Below are positions 1 to 10,114 of a DNA stretch of 64,000 nt, piece after piece; within the stretch, counting starts at the first letter, position 1, and the number at the start of each line of letters is the position of its first letter. Source of the DNA: Novosphingobium sp. G106 (lineage in GTDB: Bacteria > Pseudomonadota > Alphaproteobacteria > Sphingomonadales > Sphingomonadaceae); NCBI RefSeq assembly GCF_019075875.1, contig NZ_JAHOOZ010000001.1, forward strand, positions 3,348,001-3,412,000, in the 5' to 3' direction. The position numbers and the translations under genes were made by a program. The notes beneath the pieces were generated by a model. The model saw only the letters and a program-made list of their open reading frames with translations. It was not told the origin of the DNA and ran no database searches.

Positions 1-48
1 GGACCAGCCGCCCATCAGAACCGCGACATGAAGCTTACCGAGGCTCAC
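1..48 (-). CDS. ddl: D-alanine--D-alanine ligase, N-terminal fragment
   Basis: Only the first 16 codons are inside the window. The frame opens with GTG at 48 and reads [16 protein letters not shown], which matches the start of the ligase's N-terminal domain (HVAVLMGGWSxER in this family). The start GTGA overlaps the stop of murB by four bases, so the two are translationally coupled. The enzyme joins two D-alanines in the cytoplasm to make the dipeptide that MurF adds to the peptidoglycan precursor. Position directly after murB is the normal alphaproteobacterial order. The identity rests on this short motif plus context; the catalytic part lies outside. Confidence 0.8.
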   Translation of the reverse strand, partial: MSLGKLHVAVLMGGWS

Positions 49-938
49 TTGTTACCTACCCTTTGAATTTCCCATTCGAGTTCAACACCCGAGTTTTCCT
101 TCACTCGGCGCCGCACCTCGTCGCCCAGACCTTCGATGTCGGCGCTGCTGGCATCGCCCATGTTGATCAGGAAGTTGGTGTGCTTCTCGCTCACCTGCGC
201 GCCGCCCAAAGCGAAGCCGCGGCAGCCGGCCGCATCGACCAGTTCCCAGGCCTTGTGACCGGGCGGGTTCTTGAAGGTCGAACCGCCGGTCTTCGAGCGC
301 AGCGGCTGCGAGGCTTCGCGGGATTCGGCGATGCGGTCCATCTCGGCCTGGATCGCCGCGGGTTCGCCGGGCTTCCCGCGGAACCGCGCGGCGACGACGA
401 TGGCGCCTTCGGGCAATTCGGAATGGCGGTAGGTATAGTGGAGATCGGCGACGGGCAGCGTCTTGAGTTCGCCCGAGCGCAGGACCACGTCGCAGTCGAT
501 CAGGATATCCTTGACCTCGCCGCCATAGGCGCCGCCGTTCATCCGCACGAAGCCGCCGACGGTGCCGGGGATCGAGCGCAGGAATTCGACGCCGGCGATG
601 CCCGCGTCGCGCGCGGTCGAGGATACCAGGATGCCGCTGGCACCGCCGCCGCAGTTGAGCGTGACTTCGTCCACGGCCTCGACCTTGGCGAAGGCCTTGC
701 CGAGCCGCACGACAACGCCGGGCACGCCGCCGTCACGGACGATCAGGTTGGAACCTAGCCCGAGCGCCATGACTGGTGTCGCGGGATCGAGATCGCACAG
801 GAAGCCCTGCAGGTCGGTGAGGTCCTTGGGTTCGAACAGCCACTCGGCCGCACCGCCCGCCTTGAACCAGACCAGCGGCGCGAGCGGAGCGTTCTGCGTC
901 AGCTTGCCCGCAGCGCGGGGAAGCGCATCGGCCATCAT
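45..938 (-). CDS. murB: UDP-N-acetylenolpyruvoylglucosamine reductase MurB
   Basis: MurB reduces the enolpyruvyl group of UDP-GlcNAc-enolpyruvate with NADPH and FAD to give UDP-MurNAc. The 297-residue product has the FAD-binding segment [11 protein letters not shown] near residues 61-71, the [15 protein letters not shown] segment after it, the GGSTFKNP segment carrying the expected catalytic Ser, and a Glu near the C-terminus (ELEWEI). This is a type II (short) MurB. I chose ATG at 938 because it gives an ATGA overlap with the murC stop; an upstream in-frame ATG would extend the protein into murC with unconserved sequence. It is followed by ddl through a GTGA overlap. Confidence 0.95.
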   Translation of the reverse strand: MMADALPRAAGKLTQNAPLAPLVWFKAGGAAEWLFEPKDLTDLQGFLCDLDPATPVMALGLGSNLIVRDGGVPGVVVRLGKAFAKVEAVDEVTLNCGGGASGILVSSTARDAGIAGVEFLRSIPGTVGGFVRMNGGAYGGEVKDILIDCDVVLRSGELKTLPVADLHYTYRHSELPEGAIVVAARFRGKPGEPAAIQAEMDRIAESREASQPLRSKTGGSTFKNPPGHKAWELVDAAGCRGFALGGAQVSEKHTNFLINMGDASSADIEGLGDEVRRRVKENSGVELEWEIQRVGNK

Positions 939-2344
939 GCGGGCCTCCGCTTGCCGACTGCGTCGGCCAGGCCCGCGGCCCACTTGGTGATGTCACCCGC
1001 GCCGAGGCAGACGACCATGTCGCCGTCCTGCAGGCTTTCAGCGAGCACATCGGCCAGGGCGTCGGCGCCGGCGATCACCTGGGCGGAACGGTGCCCGCGG
1101 TCCTTCATCCCGACGACCATCGCATCCGAGGTGATGCCCTCGATCGGCTGCTCACCCGCGGCATAAACCGGCGCGGCATAGACAATGTCAGCGTCGTTGA
1201 AGGCGGCCTGGAAGTCTTCCATGTGGTCGCGCAAACGGGTGAAGCGGTGCGGCTGGACCACGGCAATGACCCTGCCCTTCACGCCCTCGCGCGCGGCGGC
1301 GAGCACAGCCCGGATCTCGACCGGATGGTGGCCGTAGTCGTCGATGATCGCGGCGCCGGCTACTTCGCCGACCTTCGTGAACCGCCGCTTGACCCCGGCG
1401 AAGTTGCCGAAGCCGGTGCGGATGACCTCGTCGGTACAGCCCATCTCGGCCGCGACGGCGACCGCGGCGAGCGCGTTCTGGACGTTGTGGCGGCCGGGCA
1501 TCGGCAGTTCGATGCCTTCGATCCGGCGGAAGCTGCCGTCGCGCTGGCGCAGCGCCACGTCGAAGCGGTTGCCGCCCGGCACCGGCGTCACCGCCTCGCC
1601 GCGCACATCGGCCTGGGCCGAGAAGCCGTAGGTTATGACCCGGCGGTCGCGGACCTTGGGGATTACCGCCTGGACTTCGGGATGGTCGATGCAGAGCACC
1701 GCCGCGCCATAGAACGGCACGTTCTCGATGAATTCGACGAAGCTCTCCTTCACCCGCTCAAACGAGCCGTAGTGGTCGAGATGCTCGGGATCGATGTTGG
1801 TGACGACCGCGATCGTCCCGTCGAGCCGCAGGAACGAGCCGTCGCTCTCGTCGGCCTCGACCACCATCCAGTCGCTCGCGCCGAGACGTGCGTTCGAGCC
1901 GTAGGAGTTGATGATGCCGCCGTTGATCACGGTCGGGTCGATCCCGCCCGCGTCGAGCAGGCAGGCGACCATCGAGGTCGTCGTGGTCTTGCCGTGGGTG
2001 CCGGCCACGGCGACGGTGTTCTTGAGCCGCATCAGCTCGGCCAGCATCTCGGCGCGGCGGACGACGGGAACGCGGTGCTCGAGCGCGGCGACCACTTCGG
2101 GATTGTCGCGCTTCACGGCGGTAGAGGTGACGACCACCGCGGCATCGCCGATGTTCTCGGCGGCGTGGCCGATCATCACCTTGATGCCGCGCTTGCGCAG
2201 GCCTTCGACGACATAGCCCTCGGCGATATCAGATCCCTGCACGGTATAGCCGAGGTTGTTCATCACCTCGGCAATGCCCGACATGCCGATGCCGCCGATG
2301 CCGACGAAATGAATCGTGCCGATTTCAGTGCCGACGCCCTTCAC
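935..2344 (-). CDS. murC: UDP-N-acetylmuramate--L-alanine ligase MurC
   Basis: MurC attaches L-alanine to UDP-MurNAc with ATP, the first peptide step of the cytoplasmic peptidoglycan pathway. The N-terminal Rossmann motif [11 protein letters not shown] (residues 13-23) and the ATP-binding GTHGKTTT (115-122) are both present, and the length of 469 residues is typical. The start is GTG at 2344, which overlaps the murG stop as GTGA; a longer open frame upstream encodes no recognisable MurC sequence. The stop overlaps murB by four bases. Confidence 0.95.
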   Translation of the reverse strand: MKGVGTEIGTIHFVGIGGIGMSGIAEVMNNLGYTVQGSDIAEGYVVEGLRKRGIKVMIGHAAENIGDAAVVVTSTAVKRDNPEVVAALEHRVPVVRRAEMLAELMRLKNTVAVAGTHGKTTTTSMVACLLDAGGIDPTVINGGIINSYGSNARLGASDWMVVEADESDGSFLRLDGTIAVVTNIDPEHLDHYGSFERVKESFVEFIENVPFYGAAVLCIDHPEVQAVIPKVRDRRVITYGFSAQADVRGEAVTPVPGGNRFDVALRQRDGSFRRIEGIELPMPGRHNVQNALAAVAVAAEMGCTDEVIRTGFGNFAGVKRRFTKVGEVAGAAIIDDYGHHPVEIRAVLAAAREGVKGRVIAVVQPHRFTRLRDHMEDFQAAFNDADIVYAAPVYAAGEQPIEGITSDAMVVGMKDRGHRSAQVIAGADALADVLAESLQDGDMVVCLGAGDITKWAAGLADAVGKRRPA

Positions 2345-3521
2345 TCGGCGGTCTCCAGCGCCAGCGCTTCCTGGCCCGAGGGCGTAGGCTGGTTGGCCAC
2401 GCGGATCACGTCCATCAGCGGTGCGCCACCGAAGCTTTCGACGAGGTCGGCGAGGTCCGAAGCAGCGCGGGGATAGCCGCAGTTCCACGCGGCATGTGCG
2501 GCATTGGCCAGGGTCTCGGGATGCTGGGCCATCGCCTGGATCTGCTTGGCGAGCTCGGCGCCGGTGAACTTCTCCTGCCGGATCGCGCGCGCGCCACCCG
2601 AAGCGGCCATCTCGCGGGCGTTGGCCGTCTGGTGGTCGTCGGTGGCGATCGGCAGCGGCACGAGGATCGCCGGGCGGCCCACTGCGGTCAGTTCGGCGAT
2701 GGTCGAGGCGCCGGCGCGGCCGATGAACAGGTGCGCGTCGGCGAGGCGCTGGGCCATGTCCTCGAAATAGGTACCGAGCTCTGCAGGGATGTCATGCCCG
2801 GCATAGCGCGCGCGAACCGCTTCAATATCCTCGGGCCGGCACTGCTGGATCACCTGCAAGCGCGCGCGCAGCGCGGGCTGCAGCATCGACAGGCCATCGG
2901 GCACGACTTCGGACAGCACCCGCGCGCCCTGGCTACCGCCGGTCACGAGAACACGCAGCAGGCCGTCGGCGGTGAAGGCGGGGAACGGACGCTCGCGCAA
3001 GGCAAGCACGTCGTCGCGCACCGGATTGCCGACGAGGTGGACCTTCTCGGCGAGCTTGGGCGAAAGCCGGTCGACCTCGCGGTAGGCAGTGGCGACGGCG
3101 TCGACCCTGCCGGCGAGAAACCGATTCACTCGGCCGAGCACTGCGTTCTGCTCGTGGATCAGGCTCGGATCTTAGCAGAGGTCGCGGCGAGCAGCGCGGG
3201 CAGCGCCGGATAGCCGCCGAAGCCGACCACGGCCGAAGGCTCGAAGCTCTCGAACAGGCGCAGCGCCATGCGTCGGCCTTCGAGGATGCCCTTGATGCCC
3301 TTGATCCAGCTCAGCGGGTTCTTTCCCTGCAGGCGCCCGGCCGGCAGCACGTGCGCGGTCAGCGAGGCGGGCTTGCCGGGGATCGCGGCGCCACGCTCGT
3401 CGGTGATCAGCGCGACATGATGCCCGCGCCGTTCGAGTTCGGTCGCCAGCGCGAAAGCGGGGATCAGGTGTCCCCCGGTGCCGCCCGCGGCGAGCACATA
3501 GTGGCGGCTGACCGCACTCAT
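2341..3521 (-). pseudogene. murG: Lipid II synthase MurG, split by a -1 frame change
   Basis: MurG transfers GlcNAc from UDP-GlcNAc to lipid I at the inner face of the membrane, making lipid II. The first frame (from ATG 3521) carries the donor/acceptor loop LAAGGTGGHLIPAFALA and runs through GFGGYPALPALLAATSAKI, then stops at TGA 3159-3161. The remainder (SLIHEQNAVLGRVNR onwards to 2341, including VLVTGGSQGARVLSE and the sugar-nucleotide site [17 protein letters not shown]) lies in another frame. Adding one C near 3167-3168 restores KIPSLIHEQN, exactly the expected family sequence, for 393 residues in all. It is tightly coupled to ftsW and murC by four-base overlaps. Because MurG is essential, a sequencing or assembly error in the CC run is the likeliest cause; a real mutation or recoding cannot be excluded. 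Confidence 0.88.
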
Positions 3522-4762
3522 TTTCTTGCTCCGTGGTCGCGCGCGCCGAGGTCCCTCGGACTCAGGCCCTCACGCGTGATGAAGGGATTGCGCCGCGTGA
3601 TCGCCAGCAGGAAGCCGACGCCGAGGCAGAGGGCGACCGTCGAGGAGCCGCCGTAGGAGATCAGCGGGAGGGTCATGCCCTTCGACGGGAACAGTTGCAG
3701 GTTCACCAGGATATTGATGAAAGCCTGCCCGCCGAGCTGCGCGGTAAGCCCGGTAGCGGCGAGAACGGTGAAGAGGTCTTCCTCTTCCACCAGCCGCAGC
3801 AGCACGCGCACGATGATCGCGAGATAGAGCAGCACGATCACAGCGCAGACCCAGAGGCCGAATTCCTCGCCGATCACCGAAAAGATATAGTCGGTATGCG
3901 CCTCGGGCAGCGCCAGCTTGCGCGTGCCGAGCCAGAGCCCGCTGCCCGTCCAGCCGCCCGCCAGCAAGGTGCGCTGCGCGAGGTCGACCTGGTCGAAAGC
4001 CGTGCCACCGCCGAGGAAGGCGTCGATGCGGTGGCGGGCGTTGTCGTAGAGCAGGTAGGTCGCGACCATCGCGGCGACGCCGGCGCCACCGGCAATGCCG
4101 ATGCGCCGTACCGAAATGCCCGACAGCAGCACGAGGACGAACCAGACCGAAGCGAACAGGATGGTCGAGCCGAAGTCCGGCTGGAGCATCAGCAGCCCGC
4201 CGACCAGCCCCATGATGCCGACGCTGATCGAGATCACCGGGATATTGGGATCGCGCACGCGCCAAGACAGGATCCAGGCAAGCCCGATCGCGAAGGCGGG
4301 CTTGAGGAATTCCGATGGCTGCAGCGAAATGCCCAGGTTGAGCCAGCGCCGCGCACCGTTCACTTCGCTGCCGACCACGGGCACGAGTGCAAGGCCGACC
4401 AGCATGGCCGCGCCGAGCACGATGCCCGCGCGGCGTGCGGCGTCCTTGGGCAAGCACGAAGCACCCAGCATCACCAGCAGGCCGATCGCCTGCCAGCGCA
4501 GGTGGAGAATGAAGAAATGCAGGTCGTCGAGATGCGCTGCCGCGGTCGACAGGCGCCGCGCGCTCGCCGGGGAGGCGGCGGCGACAGCAGCCGTGCCGAT
4601 CGCCATGACCGAGAGGATCAGCGTCAGCAGCACACGGTCGATCTCGCGCCACCAGATGGTGAATTCGCTGCGGCGGTTGCGGCGATAGCGCTGGCGGGCC
4701 TGCGCTCCATTCTGCGCGGGCGCCGGGCCGACGCCAGGAATGAGAGGGGGATGGGTTGCCAT
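3518..4762 (-). CDS. ftsW: SEDS peptidoglycan glycosyltransferase FtsW
   Basis: FtsW polymerises lipid II at the division septum together with FtsI. The 414-residue protein has a basic cytoplasmic N-terminus of about 40 residues and then multiple hydrophobic segments. Family-typical motifs are MLQPDFGSTILF and GGWTGSGLWLGTRKL followed by LPEAHTDYIFSVIGEEFG, plus the C-terminal PLISYGGSS. The ATG at 4762 overlaps the murD stop by one base (TGATG), and the stop overlaps the murG start. Its place between murD and murG distinguishes it from RodA. Confidence 0.95.
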   Translation of the reverse strand: MATHPPLIPGVGPAPAQNGAQARQRYRRNRRSEFTIWWREIDRVLLTLILSVMAIGTAAVAAASPASARRLSTAAAHLDDLHFFILHLRWQAIGLLVMLGASCLPKDAARRAGIVLGAAMLVGLALVPVVGSEVNGARRWLNLGISLQPSEFLKPAFAIGLAWILSWRVRDPNIPVISISVGIMGLVGGLLMLQPDFGSTILFASVWFVLVLLSGISVRRIGIAGGAGVAAMVATYLLYDNARHRIDAFLGGGTAFDQVDLAQRTLLAGGWTGSGLWLGTRKLALPEAHTDYIFSVIGEEFGLWVCAVIVLLYLAIIVRVLLRLVEEEDLFTVLAATGLTAQLGGQAFINILVNLQLFPSKGMTLPLISYGGSSTVALCLGVGFLLAITRRNPFITREGLSPRDLGARDHGARK

Positions 4763-6108
4763 CAGCAGGGCGACTCCCCGGTGCTGTCGGGATTGGTCAG
4801 GGCCTCGACGATCTGGCGGAAGTTGTCACCGCGCGCCTCGTAGTCGCGAAACTGGTCGAAGCTGGCGCAGGCGGGCGAAAGCATGACGATGTCGCCGGGA
4901 TGGGCAGCCTCGATCGCCTCGCGAATGGCCTCGCACATCATTTCGCTGCGCCGCACGGGCATGTGCGGGGCGAGCAGATCGGCAAAGAGCGGGCCGGCAT
5001 CGCCTATCGTATAGGCTGCGGCGACATTGCCGAAATAGGGCGCGCAGTCGTCGAGGTCGTCGCCCTTGGGCAGGCCGCCGACGATCCAGTGAATCCGACG
5101 CTCCGGCCTCGGCGGGAAGGCGGCCAGCGCCGGCGCGGCAGAGGCGGGATTGGTCGCCTTGCTGTCGTTGATGAACAGCACGCCGCCCACTTCGGCGACG
5201 CGCTCCATGCGGTGCGGCAGCCCGCGAAACGTCGGCACCGCTGCCTGCCATTGCGCACGCGTCACGCCCAGAGCCTCGACGATGGCGACCGCGGCAGCGG
5301 CATTCTGGAGATTGTGCGGGCCCTGCAGCGAGGGCCAGTTCGGTTGCAGCTCAAGCAGGTCCTCGCCGGTGACGCGGTGGACGCGATCGGCGCTGCGGCG
5401 GCCGGCTTCCCAGCCGGCGATCGCCGCGGTCTCGGCATCACCGACACCGAAGACGGCATCATGATCGACCCGCTGCATGGCAAACAGCCGTGCCTTGGAG
5501 GCGGCATAGGCGGCGAAATCGGCATAGCGGTCGAGATGATCGGGCGTGAGGTTGAGCAGCGCGGCGACCTCGCAGTCGAGACTGTGCGTCAGGTCGATCT
5601 GATAACTGGACAGTTCGAGCACATAGACGCCGCCGGCCTGGAGCGGCTTCTGGCCGAGGATCGGCAAGCCGATGTTGCCGCCCATTCGCGCCGGGATCGC
5701 CGCGCTCTGCAGCAGATGATGGACCAGCGCGGTCGTGGTCGACTTGCCGTTGGTGCCGGTGATGCCGACGACGCGGTGCGCCGGCAGGCTGGGCCGGGCG
5801 CGGGCGAACAGCTCGATGTCGCCGATCACCGGGACGCCGTAGAGTGCTGCCGCTTCGGCGATCGGGTGGCGGTTGAGCGGTACGCCGGGCGAGACGACGA
5901 CCCCGGCATAGCCGGTCAGGTCGATGCCTACGGGGTCGGCCAGATCGACGCCACTGCGGCCCACCAGGACCTGGCGCGGCTCCTCGCGGCTGTCCCAGGC
6001 GGTCACGGTTGCGCCGCTCGCCAGCAAGGCTTCGACCGCGGTCAGGCCCGAACGGGCAAGACCGAGGACCGCGAAGCGTTTACCGGCGAAGGCGTCCGAG
6101 ACGATCAT
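4762..6108 (-). CDS. murD: UDP-N-acetylmuramoylalanine--D-glutamate ligase MurD
   Basis: MurD adds D-glutamate to UDP-MurNAc-L-Ala. The 448-residue protein has an N-terminal FAVLGLARSG nucleotide-binding loop (12-21), the Mur-ligase P-loop GTNGKSTTT (118-126), NLTPDHLDRY, and the substrate-domain segment FINDSKATNP. Length and domain order are normal. It begins ten bases after mraY and ends with a one-base overlap with ftsW. Confidence 0.95.
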   Translation of the reverse strand: MIVSDAFAGKRFAVLGLARSGLTAVEALLASGATVTAWDSREEPRQVLVGRSGVDLADPVGIDLTGYAGVVVSPGVPLNRHPIAEAAALYGVPVIGDIELFARARPSLPAHRVVGITGTNGKSTTTALVHHLLQSAAIPARMGGNIGLPILGQKPLQAGGVYVLELSSYQIDLTHSLDCEVAALLNLTPDHLDRYADFAAYAASKARLFAMQRVDHDAVFGVGDAETAAIAGWEAGRRSADRVHRVTGEDLLELQPNWPSLQGPHNLQNAAAAVAIVEALGVTRAQWQAAVPTFRGLPHRMERVAEVGGVLFINDSKATNPASAAPALAAFPPRPERRIHWIVGGLPKGDDLDDCAPYFGNVAAAYTIGDAGPLFADLLAPHMPVRRSEMMCEAIREAIEAAHPGDIVMLSPACASFDQFRDYEARGDNFRQIVEALTNPDSTGESPC

Positions 6109-6118
6109 AGCGCCCGGG

Positions 6119-7189
6119 TCACCTCAGCTTCAGCGTGGCGAGGCCGATCACCGCGAGGATGATCGAGACGATCCAGAAGCGGATGACGACGGTCGATTCC
6201 GCCCAGCCCTTCTGCTCGAAATGGTGGTGGATCGGCGCCATGCGGAACACGCGCCGCCCGGTTCGCTTGAACCAGAACACCTGGATGATGACCGAGGCCG
6301 CCTCGAGCACGAAGAGCCCACCGACGATGGCGAGGACGATCTCGTGATGCACGGCGACGGCGATCGCGCCCAGCGCGCCGCCGAGGGCCAGGCTACCGGT
6401 GTCGCCCATGAACACGGCCGCAGGCGGCGCGTTGAACCAGAGGAAAGCCAGCCCCGCGCCCATGATCGCGGTGCACAGAATGGCCAACTCGCCCGCGCGC
6501 GGCACGTGCGGAATGCCGAGGTAGGTCGCATAGTCGACGCGGCCGGCGAGATAGGCGAACACGGCAAAGGCCCCCGCGGCAATGATCACCGGCATGGTGG
6601 CCAGGCCATCGAGGCCATCTGTCAGATTAACCGCATTGCCTGCTCCGACCATGACGAACGCCGCAAAGACATAGTAGAAGGGTCCGAGCGGTATATACCT
6701 GTCCGACAGGAAAGGTACGTAAAGATTGGTGCTGACCTGGCTGACGATGATCCAGGCGGCCACGCCGGCGACGGCGAATTCCAGCAGCAGCCTGATCCGG
6801 CCCGAAACGCCCTTATGGCTGCGCTTCGTGACCTTGTCGTAATCGTCGAGGAAGCCGATCCCGCCGAAGCCGACGGTGACGGCGAGGCAGGCCCAGACGA
6901 AGGGGCTGGTCAGGTCCATCCACAGCAGCATCGACACGACGAGCGAGATCAGGATCATCAACCCGCCCATGGTCGGCGTGCCGCGCTTGGCGAGGTGGGT
7001 CTTGGGCCCGTCCTCGCGGATCGGCTGGCCCTTGCCTTGGCGCACGCGCAGCATGTTGATGAAGCGCGGGCCGATGATCAGGCCGATCACCAGCGCGGTC
7101 ATCAGCGCGGCGCCCGCGCGGAAGCTCTGGTAGCGGATGAGGTTCGCCAAGCCCTCGAAGTGAAAATACTCAGCGATGAGATAGAGCAT
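6119..7189 (-). CDS. mraY: Phospho-MurNAc-pentapeptide translocase MraY
   Basis: MraY transfers phospho-MurNAc-pentapeptide onto undecaprenyl phosphate, forming lipid I. The 356-residue protein is hydrophobic throughout (about ten membrane segments) and holds the catalytic acidic motifs FLDDYDKV and [13 protein letters not shown], the loop KRGTPTMGG and the conserved APIHHHFE. Its ATG at 7189 overlaps the murF stop by one base. Confidence 0.96.
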   Translation of the reverse strand: MLYLIAEYFHFEGLANLIRYQSFRAGAALMTALVIGLIIGPRFINMLRVRQGKGQPIREDGPKTHLAKRGTPTMGGLMILISLVVSMLLWMDLTSPFVWACLAVTVGFGGIGFLDDYDKVTKRSHKGVSGRIRLLLEFAVAGVAAWIIVSQVSTNLYVPFLSDRYIPLGPFYYVFAAFVMVGAGNAVNLTDGLDGLATMPVIIAAGAFAVFAYLAGRVDYATYLGIPHVPRAGELAILCTAIMGAGLAFLWFNAPPAAVFMGDTGSLALGGALGAIAVAVHHEIVLAIVGGLFVLEAASVIIQVFWFKRTGRRVFRMAPIHHHFEQKGWAESTVVIRFWIVSIILAVIGLATLKLR

Positions 7190-8649
7190 CAGGCTTCCTT
7201 GGCAGCGAGAGCCTTGACCAGGGCGCCGAGCCCGACCGAATTCGAGCCCTTGACGAGGATCGCGTCACCGCTCTCCACGCCGAATTCCGCGAGCGCCTGG
7301 CGAGCTTCGGCCGGGTTCTGGCAATGGGCGAAGCGGACGGGCTTGCCAAGCTCGGCGACAGGCGATTTCCCCAATTCGTCGGCCAGGGCCTTCATCTCGT
7401 CCCCGACGAGCACGGCGAAATCGACGTGGGCATCGGTCAGCGGCTGGGCCAGCGCGGCGTGGAAGGCAGGACCGTGCTCGCCGAGTTCCTTCATCGAACC
7501 GAGCACGGCGATCCGGCGGCGCGCCGCGGTCTTGCCAAGCTGCGCCAGGGTCGCGCGCATCGAGGCGGGATTGGCATTGTAGCTCTCGTCGATCAGCAGC
7601 GCGTGGCCGCCGTCCTGCGCTTCGATCTCGACGCGGGCGCCGCGGCCGGCGAGCCCGGCCATGTCGGCCAATGCGACACCTGCCGCACCCAGATCGCCAC
7701 CGGCCGCGCGCACCGCGGCCATGACCGCGAGCGAATTCATCACCCAGTGCTCGCCGGGCTCGGCAATCGTGTAGCAGACGCGGCGGTCGCCCATGTCGGC
7801 GGTGACCAGCGAGCCGCCGTTGGCCGCCGCGATCGTGTCGAGCAGACGAACGTCGGCATGGGCGCTGCGGCCGAAGCCGACGACGGTGAGAAAGTATTGC
7901 TCGGCCTTGGCCTTGAGCCGCGCGTAATGTGGGCTGTCGGCGGGGATGATGGCGACGCCGCCGGGCTCGACGCCTTCGAATATCTCGCCCTTGGCGTCAG
8001 CGATGGCCTCTTCCGATCCGAGCATCTCGATATGCGCGGGGGCGATCGTGGTGACGACGGCGACGTGCGGGCGGACCTGGCGGGTCAGCGCGGCGATCTC
8101 GCCCGAGTGGTTCATGCCCATCTCGAAGATGCCGAAGCGGCTGCGCGAGGGCATGCGGGCGAGGCTCAGCGGCACGCCCACGTGGTTGTTGTAGCTCTTG
8201 ACCGAACGGTGCGCCGCGCCGCGGCTCGAACGGTCGAGCGCGGCGAAAATCGCCTCCTTGACGCCGGTCTTGCCGACCGAACCGGTCACGCCAACAATCT
8301 GCGCCGAAGTCCGCGCCCGCGAGGCCTTGGCCAGCGCTTCGAGCGCGGCCGTGGTGTCGGAGACGAGGATGTGCGGGTAATCGACCGGGCGATCGACCAC
8401 CGCGGCGGCAGCGCCCTTGGCGAAGGCCATTTCGAGGAAGCGGTGGCCGTCCATGTTCTCGCCCTTGAGCGCGAAGAACAGGTCGCCAGGCAGCACGTCG
8501 CGGCTGTCGATCTCGACGCCCGAGACCTGGAAGTCGGCATTGGCCACGCCTTTCACGGCGCGGGCGATGGAGATCGCGTCCCACAGCGCCAGCGGCAGGT
8601 CGTCCGCCTCATCCACGGGCCAATCGAGAATTCGTGCAACCGCAGCCAT
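7189..8649 (-). CDS. murF: UDP-MurNAc-tripeptide--D-Ala-D-Ala ligase MurF
   Basis: MurF adds the D-Ala-D-Ala dipeptide to make the UDP-MurNAc-pentapeptide that MraY uses. The 486-residue protein begins [15 protein letters not shown] and contains [18 protein letters not shown], the P-loop GSVGKTG (123-129), MGMNHSGEI and [12 protein letters not shown], all MurF-typical. The ATG at 8649 is one base after the murE stop; longer readings upstream run through murE and are not conserved. Confidence 0.95.
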   Translation of the reverse strand: MAAVARILDWPVDEADDLPLALWDAISIARAVKGVANADFQVSGVEIDSRDVLPGDLFFALKGENMDGHRFLEMAFAKGAAAAVVDRPVDYPHILVSDTTAALEALAKASRARTSAQIVGVTGSVGKTGVKEAIFAALDRSSRGAAHRSVKSYNNHVGVPLSLARMPSRSRFGIFEMGMNHSGEIAALTRQVRPHVAVVTTIAPAHIEMLGSEEAIADAKGEIFEGVEPGGVAIIPADSPHYARLKAKAEQYFLTVVGFGRSAHADVRLLDTIAAANGGSLVTADMGDRRVCYTIAEPGEHWVMNSLAVMAAVRAAGGDLGAAGVALADMAGLAGRGARVEIEAQDGGHALLIDESYNANPASMRATLAQLGKTAARRRIAVLGSMKELGEHGPAFHAALAQPLTDAHVDFAVLVGDEMKALADELGKSPVAELGKPVRFAHCQNPAEARQALAEFGVESGDAILVKGSNSVGLGALVKALAAKEA

Positions 8650-8650
8650 C

Positions 8651-10114
8651 TTAGTCCTCTTCCGGAGTGCCCGCGCACTCTCTTGCAACCGTAACGTCGT
8701 CGAACGGCAGCACGCGCGTGGCGTCGCCGCTGCCGATGATCTGGCCCTGTTCGTGCCCCTTGCCGGCAATCAGGACGATGTCGCCCTGCCCGGCCTCGGC
8801 CACTGCCGCGGCGATCGCCCCGCGCCGGTCGCCGATCTCGCGCAGCCCGCTGGCCCCAGCGAGCACCTGCGCGCGGATCGTCGCCGGATCCTCGCCGCGC
8901 GGATTGTCGTCGGTGACGATGCCCAGGTCGGCATGGGCCGCGGCGACGCGCCCCATCTCGGGCCGCTTGCCCTGGTCGCGGTCCCCGCCCGCGCCGAACA
9001 CGACGATCAAGCGTCCTGCGACGTGCGGACGCAGAGCTGCGATGGCCGCCTCGAGCGCATCGGGCGTATGCGCGTAATCGACATAGACCGGCGCGCCGGC
9101 GCGGTTCAGCGCAGCGCGTTCGAGCCGGCCCCGCACGGGCTGCAGGCGGGAGAGCGCGTCGAAAGTCTGCTTCGCGTCCCCGCCTGTCGCCAGCACCAGT
9201 CCCGCCGCGACGAGGGCGTTGGCCGCCTGATAGGCGCCGATCAGCGGCAGCTTGACCGTATAGGCCGCGCCGGCGTGCTCGATCTTGAGCACCTGGCCGA
9301 GCAGGCCGGGCTCGCGCGAGACAAGGCGGATCGCATCGCCCGCCGCGCCCACGGTCAACAGCTCCAGCCCCCGCCGGCGCGCGTGGCCCATCGCCTTGAC
9401 CGACCAGGCGTCGTCCGACCAGACCACCGCCTTGCCGCCATCCTCGACGACTTCGTCGAACAGCCGCATCTTGGCCGCGAAGTAGTCGTCCATGTCGGCG
9501 TGGTAGTCGAGGTGGTCGCGGCTGAGGTTGGTGAAGGCGCCGGCGGCGACTTTCAGCCCCTCGTTGCGGAACTGCGAGAGCCCGTGGCTCGACGCTTCGT
9601 AGGCGACGTGGGTCACGCCTTCGCGAGCCAGGCCCGTCATGTTGGCGAGGAACGTGACGATGTCTGGCGTGGTCAGCCCGGTGGAGACGGTCTCATCGGG
9701 CGTCGTGACGCCGAGCGTGCCGATCGAGGCCGCGCGATGCCCGGCCATGCGCCAGAGCTGGCGCGTTATCTCCGCGGTCGAGGTCTTGCCGTTGGTCCCG
9801 GTCACCGCGACCACGGTCTCGGGCACCGGCGTGAAGAACCGAGCCGCGAGGTGCGCGAACGCACGGCGCGGCTCGGAACTGGCGAAATGGACTGCGCCTT
9901 CGACCTTGGCCTCGGGCCGGGCAACCACGGCGATGGCGCCGGCGGCGATTGCGGCGGGAATGAAATCCTCGCCGTTGACCTTAGCGCCCTGGAAGGCGCC
10001 GAACACGGTGCCCGGCGCGACCTTGCGGTTGTCGATGGCGAAACCGGTTACCGGCGCTTCATTGCCGGCGGCCAGCGGCATTCTGGCCGCTGCAGCGAGC
10101 GCGTCGAGCCTCAT
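8651..10114 (-). CDS. murE: UDP-MurNAc-L-Ala-D-Glu--meso-DAP ligase MurE
   Basis: MurE adds the third stem-peptide residue. The 487-residue protein has the P-loop GTNGKTS (106-112), TNLSRDHLDYH, YVDYAHTPDAL and the DNPR motif at about 403-406. DNPR is the known signature for meso-diaminopimelate (lysine-specific MurE has a different motif), which fits a Gram-negative cell wall. The ATG at 10114 overlaps the ftsI stop as ATGA; the open frame continues upstream without MurE similarity. Confidence 0.95.
   Translation of the reverse strand: MRLDALAAAARMPLAAGNEAPVTGFAIDNRKVAPGTVFGAFQGAKVNGEDFIPAAIAAGAIAVVARPEAKVEGAVHFASSEPRRAFAHLAARFFTPVPETVVAVTGTNGKTSTAEITRQLWRMAGHRAASIGTLGVTTPDETVSTGLTTPDIVTFLANMTGLAREGVTHVAYEASSHGLSQFRNEGLKVAAGAFTNLSRDHLDYHADMDDYFAAKMRLFDEVVEDGGKAVVWSDDAWSVKAMGHARRRGLELLTVGAAGDAIRLVSREPGLLGQVLKIEHAGAAYTVKLPLIGAYQAANALVAAGLVLATGGDAKQTFDALSRLQPVRGRLERAALNRAGAPVYVDYAHTPDALEAAIAALRPHVAGRLIVVFGAGGDRDQGKRPEMGRVAAAHADLGIVTDDNPRGEDPATIRAQVLAGASGLREIGDRRGAIAAAVAEAGQGDIVLIAGKGHEQGQIIGSGDATRVLPFDDVTVARECAGTPEED

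Noticed and set aside
3160..3175. Programmed -1 frameshifting in murG
   Set aside because: No slippery heptamer (X XXY YYZ) or obvious downstream pseudoknot was seen; a sequencing error explains the data more simply. Left open only as an alternative.
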